A DNA stretch of 64,000 nucleotides. Origin: Prosthecomicrobium pneumaticum. GTDB lineage: Bacteria > Pseudomonadota > Alphaproteobacteria > Rhizobiales > Kaistiaceae. Positions 8,638 to 17,285 of the stretch are shown in pieces. The notes under the pieces are model-generated. The model did not search any database. It was not told where the DNA came from and saw nothing but the letters and a program-made list of their open reading frames with translations. The position numbers and the translations under genes are program-made. The number at the start of each line of letters is the position of its first letter. Position 1 is the first letter of the stretch. The stretch covers positions 558,001-622,000 of the forward strand of contig NZ_JACHOO010000001.1 of NCBI RefSeq assembly GCF_014199915.1. The letters run 5' to 3'.

Positions 8638-9398
8638 CGCCCGACCCGGCGACGGGCGACCCGAAGGCCGCCGGAACGACGGCCGGGGACGAGCCGGCCG
8701 AGCGCTTCGCCGCGCTCGCGCTGGCTTTCGCGGACGAGCCTGGGGTGGCCCGCACCCGCGCCTTCGGCTGCGAGGCGCTGACGGTCGGGGCAAAGATCTT
8801 CGCGATGGTCGCCCGCGGGCGGCTCGTGGTGAAGCTGCCGAAGGAGGAGGTCGACCGCCTGATCGAGACGGGCGCTGCCGGGCGCTTCGATCCCGGTCAC
8901 GGCCGCCCGATGCGCGAATGGGCCGACATCCGGTCGGAGGACGCCGACTGGGCCGCCCTCGCCAACCGCGCCCACCACTTCGTTGCGGCGGGGTCGGGCG
9001 GGCGCCGTCCGCAGGCGTCCGCCGGACGAGACGCGCTCGCGCTAACGGCCGAGCGTCGCGACGGAGACGGCGATGACGTAGATCGCTGTGCCGGAGAGGC
9101 CGAAGAACACGGCCGCCGAGCCGAGATCCTTGGCATGGCGGGCGAACTCCGCATAGGCGGGCGAGAGATGGTCGACGAGCACCTCGATCGCCGTGTTGAG
9201 CGCCTCGAGCGCGAGGACGAAGGCCGAAAGCACCACGAAGCCGGCGATCCACGGCCAGCCGGCGCCGATCAGGACCAGCCAGACGAGGCCCGCGGCGAGC
9301 GCGCCGAGCTCCATCCGCGCCGCGATCTCGCTGCGGAACAGATAGATAACGCCGGCAGCGGACCATCGGCTCGCCGCGAAGAAATGGCTGATCCATGA
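8634..9398 (+). CDS. TfoX N-terminal-like protein with an over-long reading frame
   Basis: The frame begins with GTG overlapping the uvrC stop and runs 254 codons. Only about the first 120 residues look real: E-R-F-A-A-L-A, then [27 protein letters not shown] and [12 protein letters not shown], as in small TfoX/YjbR-like proteins. The remaining part is the antisense of dgkA and looks like no protein. A stop codon in the +1 frame lies at 9043-9045, right against the dgkA stop, where the gene would be expected to end. A frameshift in the tail, real or from sequencing, is the simplest reading. Function of such short proteins is unknown. Confidence 0.6.
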   Translation: MTPDPATGDPKAAGTTAGDEPAERFAALALAFADEPGVARTRAFGCEALTVGAKIFAMVARGRLVVKLPKEEVDRLIETGAAGRFDPGHGRPMREWADIRSEDADWAALANRAHHFVAAGSGGRRPQASAGRDALALTAERRDGDGDDVDRCAGEAEEHGRRAEILGMAGELRIGGREMVDEHLDRRVERLEREDEGRKHHEAGDPRPAGADQDQPDEARGERAELHPRRDLAAEQIDNAGSGPSARREEMADP

Positions 9399-9404
9399 CG
9401 GCAT
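9042..9404 (-). CDS. dgkA: Diacylglycerol kinase
   Basis: 120 residues, the usual size of the small trimeric membrane kinase. DgkA phosphorylates diacylglycerol to phosphatidic acid at the inner membrane. The conserved helix E-A-L-N-T-A-I-E (with catalytic and metal-binding glutamates) is followed by [15 protein letters not shown], and three hydrophobic segments are visible. ATG 9404 was chosen for length and for the GGGGGAAA stretch ahead of it; upstream starts to 9551 would add an unrelated tail. It lies antisense within the phospholipid-related uvrC-pgsA region. Confidence 0.9.
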   Translation of the reverse strand: MPSWISHFFAASRWSAAGVIYLFRSEIAARMELGALAAGLVWLVLIGAGWPWIAGFVVLSAFVLALEALNTAIEVLVDHLSPAYAEFARHAKDLGSAAVFFGLSGTAIYVIAVSVATLGR

Positions 9405-9592
9405 GAAACGGTTTCCCCCGGTATGTCCTCGTCGCGGCGACCACCGCGGCACGGGCGCAGGCTCGCTGGATTCTGTTTTCGACAGCAAGTTCATGGCGAA
9501 GTCGCAATCGAGGGGTTTACTATCCAGCCGATTCCGAATTCCGGTTCCCATGGTGCGCGGCGATTAGCGCCTCCCGCCTTCAGGAGTGTGAC

Positions 9593-10204
9593 ATGACCGA
9601 GCTCCAGAGCTTCGGCACGCCGGGCGCCCAGCGCGCCCTCCTCCTGTCGCTGCCGAACATCCTCACCTATGCGCGCATCGTCGCCGTCCCGATCGTCGTC
9701 TTCTGCATCGTCGGCGGGCAGGAAGGATGGCGGCTCGCCGGCTTCCTCATATTCGTCGCGGCGAGCGTGACGGATTACTTCGACGGCTGGCTGGCGCGGC
9801 TGTGGCAGCAGCAGAGCTCGATCGGCCGCATGCTCGATCCGATCGCCGACAAGCTGCTCGTCGCCGCCTCGCTGCTCGCCCTCGTCTATGAGCGGACCAT
9901 CGGCGGGGTGACGATCTGGGCGGCGGTGATCATCCTGTCGCGCGAGATCCTCGTCTCGGGCCTGCGCGAGTATCTCGCCGAGCTGCGCGTCAGCGTGCCG
10001 GTCACCCGGCTCGCCAAGTGGAAGACGACGATCCAGCTCGTCGCCGTCGCGCTCCTCGTCGCGGGGCCGGCGGGCGACCGGCTGTTCGCCTATACGACCG
10101 ACACCGGCCTCGGCCTGCTCTGGATCTCGGCGATCGTCACGCTCTATACGGGCTACGATTATTTCCGGGCCGGGCTCGGCCACATCCTCGAGGAGAAGCC
10201 GTGA
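9593..10204 (+). CDS. pgsA: CDP-diacylglycerol-glycerol-3-phosphate 3-phosphatidyltransferase
   Basis: 203 residues. The enzyme makes phosphatidylglycerophosphate, the committed step to phosphatidylglycerol and cardiolipin. The CDP-alcohol phosphotransferase signature is complete at about 62-86: T-D-Y-F-D-G-W-L-A-R, then G-R-M-L-D-P-I-A-D-K. Several hydrophobic helices agree with an inner membrane protein. A start near 9593 follows a CAGGAG ribosome site. The stop codon overlaps the moaD start by four bases. Confidence 0.96.
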   Translation: MTELQSFGTPGAQRALLLSLPNILTYARIVAVPIVVFCIVGGQEGWRLAGFLIFVAASVTDYFDGWLARLWQQQSSIGRMLDPIADKLLVAASLLALVYERTIGGVTIWAAVIILSREILVSGLREYLAELRVSVPVTRLAKWKTTIQLVAVALLVAGPAGDRLFAYTTDTGLGLLWISAIVTLYTGYDYFRAGLGHILEEKP

Positions 10205-10452
10205 GGCTCGTCTATTTCGCCTGGGTGCGGGAGCGGATCGGCCGTCCCGAGGAAATCGTCGAACCGCCGGAGGGCGTCGAGACGGTGAGCGATCTGCTGC
10301 GCTGGCTCAGGACGCGCGGCGAGGAATACGAACACGCGCTCGAACATCCCGCGACGATCCGCGTCGCGCTCGACCAGACCCATGCCGACCACGACATGCC
10401 GATCGGCGGCAGCCGCGAGATCGCGCTGTTCCCGCCGATGACCGGCGGCTGA
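10201..10452 (+). CDS. moaD: Molybdopterin synthase sulfur carrier subunit MoaD
   Basis: 83 residues from a GTG start overlapping the pgsA stop. It has the ubiquitin-like beta-grasp pattern and ends in M-T-G-G; the final Gly-Gly is thiocarboxylated and donates sulfur to precursor Z (cPMP) during molybdenum cofactor synthesis. The partner subunit MoaE is encoded 20 bases downstream. The cofactor product would serve molybdoenzymes such as the oxidoreductase at the left edge of the window. Confidence 0.93.
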   Translation: MRLVYFAWVRERIGRPEEIVEPPEGVETVSDLLRWLRTRGEEYEHALEHPATIRVALDQTHADHDMPIGGSREIALFPPMTGG

Positions 10453-10472
10453 CGGCCGATCGGGAGCCGCCG

Positions 10473-10958
10473 ATGGCCTGCCGCATCCATGTCGCCGTCA
10501 GCGCGGCGCCGTTCGATCAGGCCGCCGAGCTGGCGGCGATCACCGCGGGCCGCACCGATATCGGCGCCGTCGTCACCTTCACCGGCCTCTGCCGCGACGA
10601 GGACGGCCGCCTCGCGGCGCTCGAACTCGAGCATTATCCGGGCATGGCGGAGGCGGAACTCGGCCGCATCGCCGCGCAGGCGGCGGAGCGCTGGCCGGTC
10701 CAGGCGCTGACGATCGTCCATCGCCACGGGCGCATGGAGCCCGGCGCGCCGATCGTGCTCGTCGCCGCGGCCTCGCCGCATCGCCATGCGGCGTTCGCGG
10801 TGGCGGAGTTCGTGATGGATTTCCTGAAAACCCATGCGCCCTTCTGGAAGAAGGAGCACGGCCGCGCCGGGGACACGGGGTGGGTCGCGGCGAAGGATGC
10901 CGACGACGATGCGGCGTCGCGCTGGCGGGAGGCCGGCGTCGAGGACGCCGGCCGCTAG
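10473..10958 (+). CDS. moaE: Molybdopterin synthase catalytic subunit MoaE
   Basis: 161 residues. MoaE with MoaD converts cyclic pyranopterin phosphate to molybdopterin. Family segments are evident: G-A-V-V-T-F-T-G-L-C-R, L-E-L-E-H-Y-P-G-M-A-E, I-V-H-R-H-G-R-M, and the catalytic-lysine region F-L-K-T-H-A-P-F-W-K-K-E. The position immediately after moaD in an SDR-uvrC-pgsA-moaD-moaE operon is conserved in Rhizobiales. Confidence 0.95.
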   Translation: MACRIHVAVSAAPFDQAAELAAITAGRTDIGAVVTFTGLCRDEDGRLAALELEHYPGMAEAELGRIAAQAAERWPVQALTIVHRHGRMEPGAPIVLVAAASPHRHAAFAVAEFVMDFLKTHAPFWKKEHGRAGDTGWVAAKDADDDAASRWREAGVEDAGR

Positions 10959-10999
10959 GCGACCCGCCGCTCAGCCGCGGCGGGAAAAAGTGCGAGGCC

Positions 11000-11422
11000 T
11001 CAGCCGACGAGCTCGACGCCCGAGAACCAGTAGGCGATCTCCTGCGCGGCCGTCTCCGGCGCGTCCGAGCCGTGCACCGAGTTCTCGCCGATCGACACGG
11101 CGAATTCCTTGCGGATCGTGCCTTCGGCGGCGTTCGCCGGGTTGGTCGCGCCCATCACTTCGCGGTTCTTGAGGATGGCGTTCTCGCCCTCGAGCACCTG
11201 CACCACGGTCGGGCCGGAGGTCATCGTCTCGACCAGCTCGCCGAAGAAGGGCCGATCCTTGTGGACGGCGTAGAAGCCCTCGGCCTGCGCCTTCGACATC
11301 CACACGCGCTTCGAAGCGACGACGCGCAGGCCGGCCTCTTCGAGCTTGGCCGTGATCTTGCCGGTGAGGTTGCGCTTCGTCGCGTCCGGCTTGATCATCG
11401 AAAAGGTGCGTTCGATCGCCAT
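11000..11422 (-). CDS. ndk: Nucleoside diphosphate kinase
   Basis: 140 residues, full length. The enzyme transfers the gamma-phosphate of ATP to nucleoside diphosphates through a phosphohistidine. The start [14 protein letters not shown] and the active-site N-S-V-H-G-S-D (His117) are as expected. It converges with moaE and has its own good promoter on the minus strand at 11464-11492. Confidence 0.97.
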   Translation of the reverse strand: MAIERTFSMIKPDATKRNLTGKITAKLEEAGLRVVASKRVWMSKAQAEGFYAVHKDRPFFGELVETMTSGPTVVQVLEGENAILKNREVMGATNPANAAEGTIRKEFAVSIGENSVHGSDAPETAAQEIAYWFSGVELVG

Positions 11423-11463
11423 GTCTTGCTCGCTTCCTTGATTGGTCGGGAAAGGTGGCGGAC

Positions 11464-11492
11464 CGTATAGCGGCGGCGCATGACGGCGGCAA
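11464..11492 (-). promoter_or_regulatory. Predicted housekeeping promoter of ndk
   Basis: On the minus strand, TTGCCG (11487-11492) and TATACG (11464-11469) are separated by exactly 17 bases. Transcription would begin near 11457, about 35 bases ahead of the ndk ATG. Confidence 0.6.
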
Positions 11493-11578
11493 GGCGGAGG
11501 CCGGCCCCGCGCGCCGGGGCTTGCCCGACCGTGCCCCGCCCGGGCACCCTCGCGCGCATCGGATGACGGGAGGATGCC

Positions 11579-12094
11579 GTGACCAACCCCTTCGTGATGC
11601 TCGCGGGCTACAATGCCTGGGCCAACCGCCGCCTCTATGCCGCCGCCGGGGCGCTCGACGACGCCGACTACCGCGCCGACCGCGGTGCCTTCTTCGGCTC
11701 GCTGCACGGCACGCTCAGCCATCTCCTCGTCACCGACCGGATCTGGATGCGCCGCTTCACCGGCGACGGGCCGCTCCATCTCACCCTCGACGAACAGCCC
11801 TACAGCGCCCTCGCCGCTCTCGCCGAGGCGCGCTTCGCCGAGGACGCCCGCATCCTCGCCTTCGCCGAGGGGCTCGACGCGACCCGGCTCGCCGGCCTCT
11901 TCACCTACCGCACCGTCACCAATCCGCGCGACATCACCCAGCCGCTCGCCCCCGCCCTCTTCCACCTCTTCAACCACCAGACCCATCACCGCGGCCAGGC
12001 GCACGCCGTCCTGACGGCGATCGGCGGCCGCGACGCCGCGCCCTCGCTCGATCTCCTCGCCTATCAGCGCGAGACCGGCATCGGCATGAGCTGA
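11579..12094 (+). CDS. DinB family protein
   Basis: 171 residues from a GTG start with GGGAGG just upstream. The four-helix DinB fold is indicated by its metal triad: His48 in T-L-S-H-L-L, and His133 and His137 in [10 protein letters not shown]. The family includes thiol transferases using bacillithiol, mycothiol or glutathione and many damage-induced proteins with no known reaction. No partner gene is evident here. Confidence 0.88.
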   Translation: MTNPFVMLAGYNAWANRRLYAAAGALDDADYRADRGAFFGSLHGTLSHLLVTDRIWMRRFTGDGPLHLTLDEQPYSALAALAEARFAEDARILAFAEGLDATRLAGLFTYRTVTNPRDITQPLAPALFHLFNHQTHHRGQAHAVLTAIGGRDAAPSLDLLAYQRETGIGMS

Positions 12095-12252
12095 CCGCCG
12101 GCGCCCTCCCTCCGGCGACGGAAGCTCTCGATTCACCACGGCGCCATTCATCCGGGGACGTGTGAAGAAGGTCTCTTGTCTCCCTTCTCGCGGCAGCGCA
12201 GCATGACGATATTCCCGCATCGTTCTGCCGCCTCCGGCGTTTGTGAGTCGCC

Positions 12253-13065
12253 ATGCTTCGCGCTGCCTTCACAGCTCTTCTCCTCGGCACCGTGCCTGCG
12301 GCGGCGGTGCCGGTCGATGCGCTTTCCGAATCGCGAAGGATGACGCAGGCCGAGATGGCGGAGACGGTCGATTTCATGGTCGGCAACGCCGTCTTCGCGC
12401 TGCTGCAGGCGGCCGGCCACATGGCGGCCGATGTCTTCCGCCTGCCCGTGGACGGCGAACGCGGCGCGGATGATTTCGCCACCTTCACCCTGCTCGAACC
12501 ACGCTCGGCGGCGGGCGACCAGACCCTCGTGAATGCGATCGACACCTGGTATCTGTCGGACCGGCTGACCGCCTCGAACGATGGCTCGTCCGTGCCGATC
12601 GGGCCGCACGCGCTCGACCTCACCCGCGCCAACGCGATCACCTGCCGGATGGTCGGCGCCGATCCGCAGGGCTTTTCCGACATCGCCGACGCCGTCGCCC
12701 TTGCACCGGCGGCGCGGGACCGTTGCGTCGCCGACTATGCGCGCGACCGCGCCGCCTTCGACGCGATCCTCGCGCCCTTCCGCCGGCCCGCGGCAGCCGC
12801 GAAGTCGGCCGTGCGGACGGTCTACGACCCCGCTCCCGACGACCTTGAGCTCGAGGCGACGGTGCTCTCCGACAACCGGGTGCTCGAGGAAGTCGGCGAT
12901 CGCCTCGCCGACCACTACCTCCTGCCGGACGGTGTCACCGTCCGCGCCGCGCCCTGCGGCAGCCCGACGGCGGAATGGAAGGCCGGGGAGAAGGAGCTCG
13001 TGCTCTGCTACGAGCTCTCCGCCATCCATGCCGCCCTGATCATCGACGACATCAGGCAGCGCTGA
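12253..13065 (+). CDS. DUF4344-like secreted protein with degenerate metallopeptidase site
   Basis: 270 residues with a short signal peptide. The order of segments follows the DUF4344 family of putative metallopeptidases: V-G-N-A-V-F-A-L-L at 43-51 where the zinc helix begins, [15 protein letters not shown], and C-G-S-P-T-A-E-W with L-V-L-C-Y-E-L near the end. In the family the helix normally reads H-E-x-G-H. Here it reads Q-A-A-G-H (52-56), so the first zinc ligand and the catalytic glutamate are both absent. The protein is therefore probably not a peptidase. Family assignment is from memory of the pattern and is moderately sure. Confidence 0.75.
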   Translation: MLRAAFTALLLGTVPAAAVPVDALSESRRMTQAEMAETVDFMVGNAVFALLQAAGHMAADVFRLPVDGERGADDFATFTLLEPRSAAGDQTLVNAIDTWYLSDRLTASNDGSSVPIGPHALDLTRANAITCRMVGADPQGFSDIADAVALAPAARDRCVADYARDRAAFDAILAPFRRPAAAAKSAVRTVYDPAPDDLELEATVLSDNRVLEEVGDRLADHYLLPDGVTVRAAPCGSPTAEWKAGEKELVLCYELSAIHAALIIDDIRQR

Positions 13066-13132
13066 AGGGCGATCGCGGATCGGCCTCTCCGGCCTCTTGC
13101 CTCGCCCGCCCGGCCGGGGCACATCAGCGGCC

Positions 13133-15016
13133 ATGCTCCACGTCAACGACGTCACCTATCGCATCGCCGGACGGACCCTGCTCGAAGGCGCGACCCTCGC
13201 TCTGCCCGACGGGGCGAAGGCCGGCTTCGTCGGCCGCAACGGCACCGGCAAGACGACGCTCTTCAGGCTGATCACCGGCGACATCGCCGCGGAGAGCGGC
13301 ACGATCGTGCTGCCGAAAGGCGTGCGCATCGGCCAGGTGGCGCAGGAGGCGCCGGCGACCGAGGACAGCCTCCTCGATACCGTGCTCGCCGCGGACCGCG
13401 AGCGCGCGGCGCTGCTCGCCGAGGCCGAGCGGGCGACCGACCCCGAGCGGATCGCGGCGATCCAGATCCGCCTCGCCGACATCGAGGCGCATTCGGCGGA
13501 GGCGCGTGCCGGGGCGATCCTCTACGGCCTCGGCTTCGATGCGGCGGCGCAGCGCCGGCCCTGCTCCTCCTTCTCGGGCGGCTGGCGGATGCGCGTCGCG
13601 CTCGCCGCCGTGCTCTTCTCCGCCCCCGACCTCCTGCTGCTCGACGAGCCGACCAACTATCTCGATCTCGAAGGGACGCTCTGGCTCGAGACCTATCTCG
13701 CCCGCTATCCGCACACCGTCTTCCTGATCAGCCACGACCGCGACCTGCTCGACCGGGCGGTCGGCATGATCGTCCATCTCGACCAGGGCAAGCTCACCAC
13801 CTATCGCGGCGGCTACGAATCCTTCGACCGCCAGCGGCGCGAGCGGCAGGCGCAGCAGATGAAGGCGCGCGAGAAGCAGGAGGAGCAGCGCAAGCATCTG
13901 CAGGCCTTCGTCGACCGCTTCCGCGCCAAGGCCTCGAAGGCCCGGCAGGCGCAGTCGCGCGTCAAGATGCTCGAGAAGCTGCAGCCGATCGCGGCGCTGG
14001 TCGACGATGCCGTCACCCCCTTCGCCTTCCCCGATCCGAAGCGGATGCTGGCGCCGCCGCTGATCGCGCTCGACGGCATCGCGGTCGGCTATGCGCCCGA
14101 AGCCCCGGTGCTGCGCCGGATCGACCTCAGGATCGACACCGACGACCGCATCGCGCTCCTGGGCGCCAACGGCAACGGCAAGTCGACCTTCGCCAAGCTG
14201 ATCTCCGGCCGCCTGCCGCCCCTTTCGGGCACGATGCGGCGGGACGAACGGATGGAGATCGCCTATTTCGCGCAGCATCAGCTCGACGAGCTCGATCCGA
14301 ACGGCTCGGCCGTCGATCATGTCCGGCCGCTGATGCCGGACCGGCCGGAGGCACAGGTCCGCGCGCGGGTCGGCGCGATGGGCTTCCCGACCGCCAAGAT
14401 GGACACGCCCGCCAAGGACCTGTCGGGCGGCGAGAAGGCGCGGCTGCTGCTCGGCCTCGCCACCTTCGGCGGGGCGAATCTCCTGATCCTCGACGAGCCG
14501 ACCAACCATCTCGACATCGACAGCCGCGAGGCGCTCGTCCACGCCCTCAACGATTACAAGGGCGCCGTGATCCTGATCAGCCACGACCGCCATCTGGTCG
14601 AAGCGACCGTCGACCGCCTGTTGCTGGTCGCGGACGGCGCCGTCCGCGCCTTCGACGGCGACATGGAGGATTACCGCCGGCTGATCCTGTCCGGCGGGTC
14701 CGAGGAGACGCGCGAGGCCCGTGAGGCCGAGAGCCGCGCCTCGGCGCAGGATCGCCGCCGCGACGCGGCGCAGCGCCGGGCGGAACTCGCCCCCTTGCGC
14801 AAGCGCATCCGCGGCCTCGAAGACGAGATGGAGAAGCTGCGCGTCGCGATCGCCAGGGCCGACACGATCCTCGCCGACGGTGATCTTTATCTGCGCGATC
14901 CGGCAAAGGCGACCGCGACGGCGAAGGCCCGCGCCGAAGCCGAGCGCCGTCTCGCCGCGGCGGAGGAGTCCTGGCTCGAGCTTTCGGCCGAATACGAGGC
15001 CGCCGAGGCCGGCTGA
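13133..15016 (+). CDS. ABC-F family ATPase
   Basis: 627 residues with two ABC ATPase domains and no membrane segments. Walker A motifs are G-R-N-G-T-G-K-T-T and G-A-N-G-N-G-K-S-T; signature motifs are S-S-F-S-G-G-W and L-S-G-G-E-K; both Walker B boxes read L-L-x-L-D-E-P-T-N. The linker between the domains is the charged helix pair with F-V-D-R-F-R-A-K-A-S-K-A-R-Q-A-Q-S-R typical of ABC-F translation factors (Uup/YheS/EttA group). A C-terminal arginine- and glutamate-rich coiled coil (about 525-620) suggests Uup or YheS type. Such proteins act on the ribosome. Confidence 0.93.
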   Translation: MLHVNDVTYRIAGRTLLEGATLALPDGAKAGFVGRNGTGKTTLFRLITGDIAAESGTIVLPKGVRIGQVAQEAPATEDSLLDTVLAADRERAALLAEAERATDPERIAAIQIRLADIEAHSAEARAGAILYGLGFDAAAQRRPCSSFSGGWRMRVALAAVLFSAPDLLLLDEPTNYLDLEGTLWLETYLARYPHTVFLISHDRDLLDRAVGMIVHLDQGKLTTYRGGYESFDRQRRERQAQQMKAREKQEEQRKHLQAFVDRFRAKASKARQAQSRVKMLEKLQPIAALVDDAVTPFAFPDPKRMLAPPLIALDGIAVGYAPEAPVLRRIDLRIDTDDRIALLGANGNGKSTFAKLISGRLPPLSGTMRRDERMEIAYFAQHQLDELDPNGSAVDHVRPLMPDRPEAQVRARVGAMGFPTAKMDTPAKDLSGGEKARLLLGLATFGGANLLILDEPTNHLDIDSREALVHALNDYKGAVILISHDRHLVEATVDRLLLVADGAVRAFDGDMEDYRRLILSGGSEETREAREAESRASAQDRRRDAAQRRAELAPLRKRIRGLEDEMEKLRVAIARADTILADGDLYLRDPAKATATAKARAEAERRLAAAEESWLELSAEYEAAEAG

Positions 15017-15141
15017 CCTCCGTCCGTCCCTCTCGCCCCCGAAGCCGGAGGGGCGGCGAACGCCCCGCAGGAAGGGCGGCGAAGGTTGCACGGAGGCGGC
15101 TCTTCGCGCAGGATGACGCCGCCGCGCACCGGGGGACGCCA

Positions 15142-15969
15142 TTGAAAATCCACGCCTTGAAGGCGCTCGAAGAGGCATTCCAGGATGCCAAGCGCCGGTT
15201 CGTCTACCAGCCGCTCGCCCGCTCTGCCAAGCTCGACCGCTACCGCACGGTGCCATTCGACATCGTCGTCAAGACGTTCTCCGACCACCGGATGGCGTTC
15301 GACCCGAACGATTTCATGGGTCGGACGCTTATGGATCAGGGTCACTGGCAGCGCGACGACCTGGACTGGGTGGTCGAGCGACTGGGGAGCGGACCGCGCG
15401 GCCGCGTCTTCCTCGATGTCGGCGCCCATGTCGGAACGCAATCGGTCTATGCGCTGATCGGCGGCGCCTTCGACCGGGCCATCGCGATCGAACCGATGAC
15501 GGACAATATCGAGACGATCCGGCTCAACGCCTTGCTGAACGATCTCCCGATCACCGTCGTCCCCTCGGCGGCGGGCGCAGAGGCCGGGCGCTTGCCCTTC
15601 AACCCGGACCCGCAGAACTCCGGCGGCGGCAGCCTGCACCATTCCCTCCGCGGTCAGCGCGGCGCCGATATCGAAGTCGAGGTCGAGCGGGTCGACACGA
15701 TCCTCGACCGCCTCGCCGTCGAGCCGGCCGAGATCGGCCTCGTCTGGATCGACGTGGAGGGCTTCGAGCGGCAGGTGCTCGCCGGCATGCCGGCTCTCCT
15801 CGAAGCCCGCGTACCGCTGTTCATCGAGGTGCTCGATCACCTCTACAGCCCGGACGACTTCGCCGCGCTGAAGCGGCTGCTCGGCAATTATCGCTGCGCG
15901 GTGACGCGCGACGGGTCCACGGAGCTCCAGACCGTCCGGCACTTCTCCGGCGATATCCTCTTCCTCTGA
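15142..15969 (+). CDS. FkbM family SAM-dependent methyltransferase
   Basis: 275 residues from a TTG start preceded by GGGGGA. The FkbM pattern is clear: V-F-L-D-V-G-A-H-V-G-T-Q-S as SAM motif I near 93-105, A-I-A-I-E-P near 115, N-A-L-L-N-D, and I-W-I-D-V-E-G-F-E-R-Q-V-L-A-G-M near 200. FkbM enzymes often O-methylate sugars of surface glycans or natural products. It converges with holC and is the first of a group of glycan-type genes that interrupts the holC-pepA neighbourhood, so a surface sugar is a reasonable guess for the substrate. Confidence 0.87.
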   Translation: MKIHALKALEEAFQDAKRRFVYQPLARSAKLDRYRTVPFDIVVKTFSDHRMAFDPNDFMGRTLMDQGHWQRDDLDWVVERLGSGPRGRVFLDVGAHVGTQSVYALIGGAFDRAIAIEPMTDNIETIRLNALLNDLPITVVPSAAGAEAGRLPFNPDPQNSGGGSLHHSLRGQRGADIEVEVERVDTILDRLAVEPAEIGLVWIDVEGFERQVLAGMPALLEARVPLFIEVLDHLYSPDDFAALKRLLGNYRCAVTRDGSTELQTVRHFSGDILFL

Positions 15970-15983
15970 GCCCCGCGGCCGTC

Positions 15984-16433
15984 TCAGGCCTTCCGCTCCC
16001 AGCGGCCGCGCTCCGACTGCTGCCAATAGGTCGAGTCGTGGCCGGCCGCCTTCGCCCGCTTCCAGGCGTCGCGCGCCGCGGCGAGCGCGTCCCGATCGTT
16101 GCCGTCGAAGATCACCACCAGCCGCTCATAGCCCTCCGCGCTCGCGAACGGCGCGCCATCGACGAGGAAGCGGACCGCCGCCCCGTACGGATTGTCGGGT
16201 GCCGTGGTGAGGAGGATCGGCTGCAGCGCGGCCTGCGCGTCGCCCGCTGTGCCATGCGGCAGGAACGAATCCTCCCGGTAGGTCCACAGATGGGCGTCGA
16301 GGGCCTCGAGCCGCTCCCGCGATCCCGCCTCGACCACCACCCGCCAGCCCCGCTCGATCGCCTTCTCGAGCAGGCCCGGCAGCACCGCTTCGAGGCTCTG
16401 CTTCTGCAGGTGGTAGAAAAAGACCTCAGTCAT
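15984..16433 (-). CDS. holC: DNA polymerase III subunit chi
   Basis: 149 residues. Chi links the clamp loader to single-strand binding protein. The opening M-T-E-V-F-F-Y-H-L-Q, the K-A-I-E-R-G-W-R-V-V-V segment and the L-W-T-Y-R-E-D-S-F-L-P-H-G motif are those of rhizobial HolC. In many alphaproteobacteria holC directly follows pepA on the same strand. Here pepA lies at 20027-21565 on the same strand, with four glycosyltransferase genes on the opposite strand between them. Confidence 0.92.
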   Translation of the reverse strand: MTEVFFYHLQKQSLEAVLPGLLEKAIERGWRVVVEAGSRERLEALDAHLWTYREDSFLPHGTAGDAQAALQPILLTTAPDNPYGAAVRFLVDGAPFASAEGYERLVVIFDGNDRDALAAARDAWKRAKAAGHDSTYWQQSERGRWERKA

Positions 16434-16523
16434 CGGTTGCACCGTTGCGGTGGGGAATGGCAAGATCGCCGCGGGGGGCGGAAGGGCGGCACCCGGGGAA
16501 ACCGGGCGCTGCGAGGGGGTCGT

Positions 16524-17285
16524 TTGCGTTCCGATATAGACATTCTCGTCGTCAATCTCGAACGCTCCACCGAGCGCCGCACCCTTATGGCGGAACAGCT
16601 CGATCGGCTCGGCGTCGTCTATCAGTTCTTCCCGGCGTTCGACGGCCGCAAGGGCGAACACGCGAGAGAGTTCCGCTACGATCCGGCAATCGCGGCACGT
16701 CACGGTCTCAGGCCGCTGACGCCCGGCGAGCTCGGCTGCGCGGCGAGCCATGTCGCCATCTGGCGACGGTGCAGCGAGACCGGACGGCCCGTCATCGTGC
16801 TCGAAGACGATGTGATCACCGAGGACCGCTTCGCCGAAGACGTCCCCTTGATTCGCGATCTCGTCGAACGCTATCCGCTGCTGCGCATCGCCGCGATCCG
16901 GGAACGGCCGGGCCGGGTGGTCGAGAGCCTGCCGCGGGGGCGTCAGGTCGTGCGGCTGTCGAACGGGCCGCGCGGCACGATGGGCTACGCCCTCTCGCCG
17001 CAGGGTGCCCGGGCCCTGCTTCACGAGATCGACACGCTCGCCGAGCCGATCGACCACTACATCGACATGTTCTGGCTGCACGGCCTGCGCATCATGGCCC
17101 TGAAGCCCTATCCGGTATGGGAGCGTCCCTCGGACGGGCTGCCCTCCACCATCGAGTCGATTCGCTGGGACCACAGGGCGTCGTTCCCGAACAAGATCGC
17201 CCGCGAGGCGCACCGGCTGCTCGGCGAGGTCATGCGCGTCTCGTACAACGCGTCGGATTATTTCACTTCGATCGGACGGTCATGA
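16524..17285 (+). CDS. Glycosyltransferase family 25 protein (first of three)
   Basis: 253 residues. GT25 enzymes add sugars to lipooligosaccharide cores. The N-terminal V-V-N-L-E-R-S-T-E-R-R, the G-E-L-G-C-A-A-S-H-V-A-I-W segment, the I-V-L-E-D-D acidic motif, and G-T-M-G-Y-A-L-S-P-Q-G-A-R-A-L-L are classical for the family. The start was set at TTG 16524, close behind a GAGGGGG site, because no ATG or GTG lies near the conserved N-terminus. Its stop overlaps the next ATG by four bases, so the two are cotranslated. Confidence 0.85.
   Translation: MRSDIDILVVNLERSTERRTLMAEQLDRLGVVYQFFPAFDGRKGEHAREFRYDPAIAARHGLRPLTPGELGCAASHVAIWRRCSETGRPVIVLEDDVITEDRFAEDVPLIRDLVERYPLLRIAAIRERPGRVVESLPRGRQVVRLSNGPRGTMGYALSPQGARALLHEIDTLAEPIDHYIDMFWLHGLRIMALKPYPVWERPSDGLPSTIESIRWDHRASFPNKIAREAHRLLGEVMRVSYNASDYFTSIGRS

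Noticed and set aside
7027-9507. Minus-strand frame of 826 codons opposite uvrC
   Set aside because: Antisense shadow of uvrC that continues through the dgkA region in a wrong frame.
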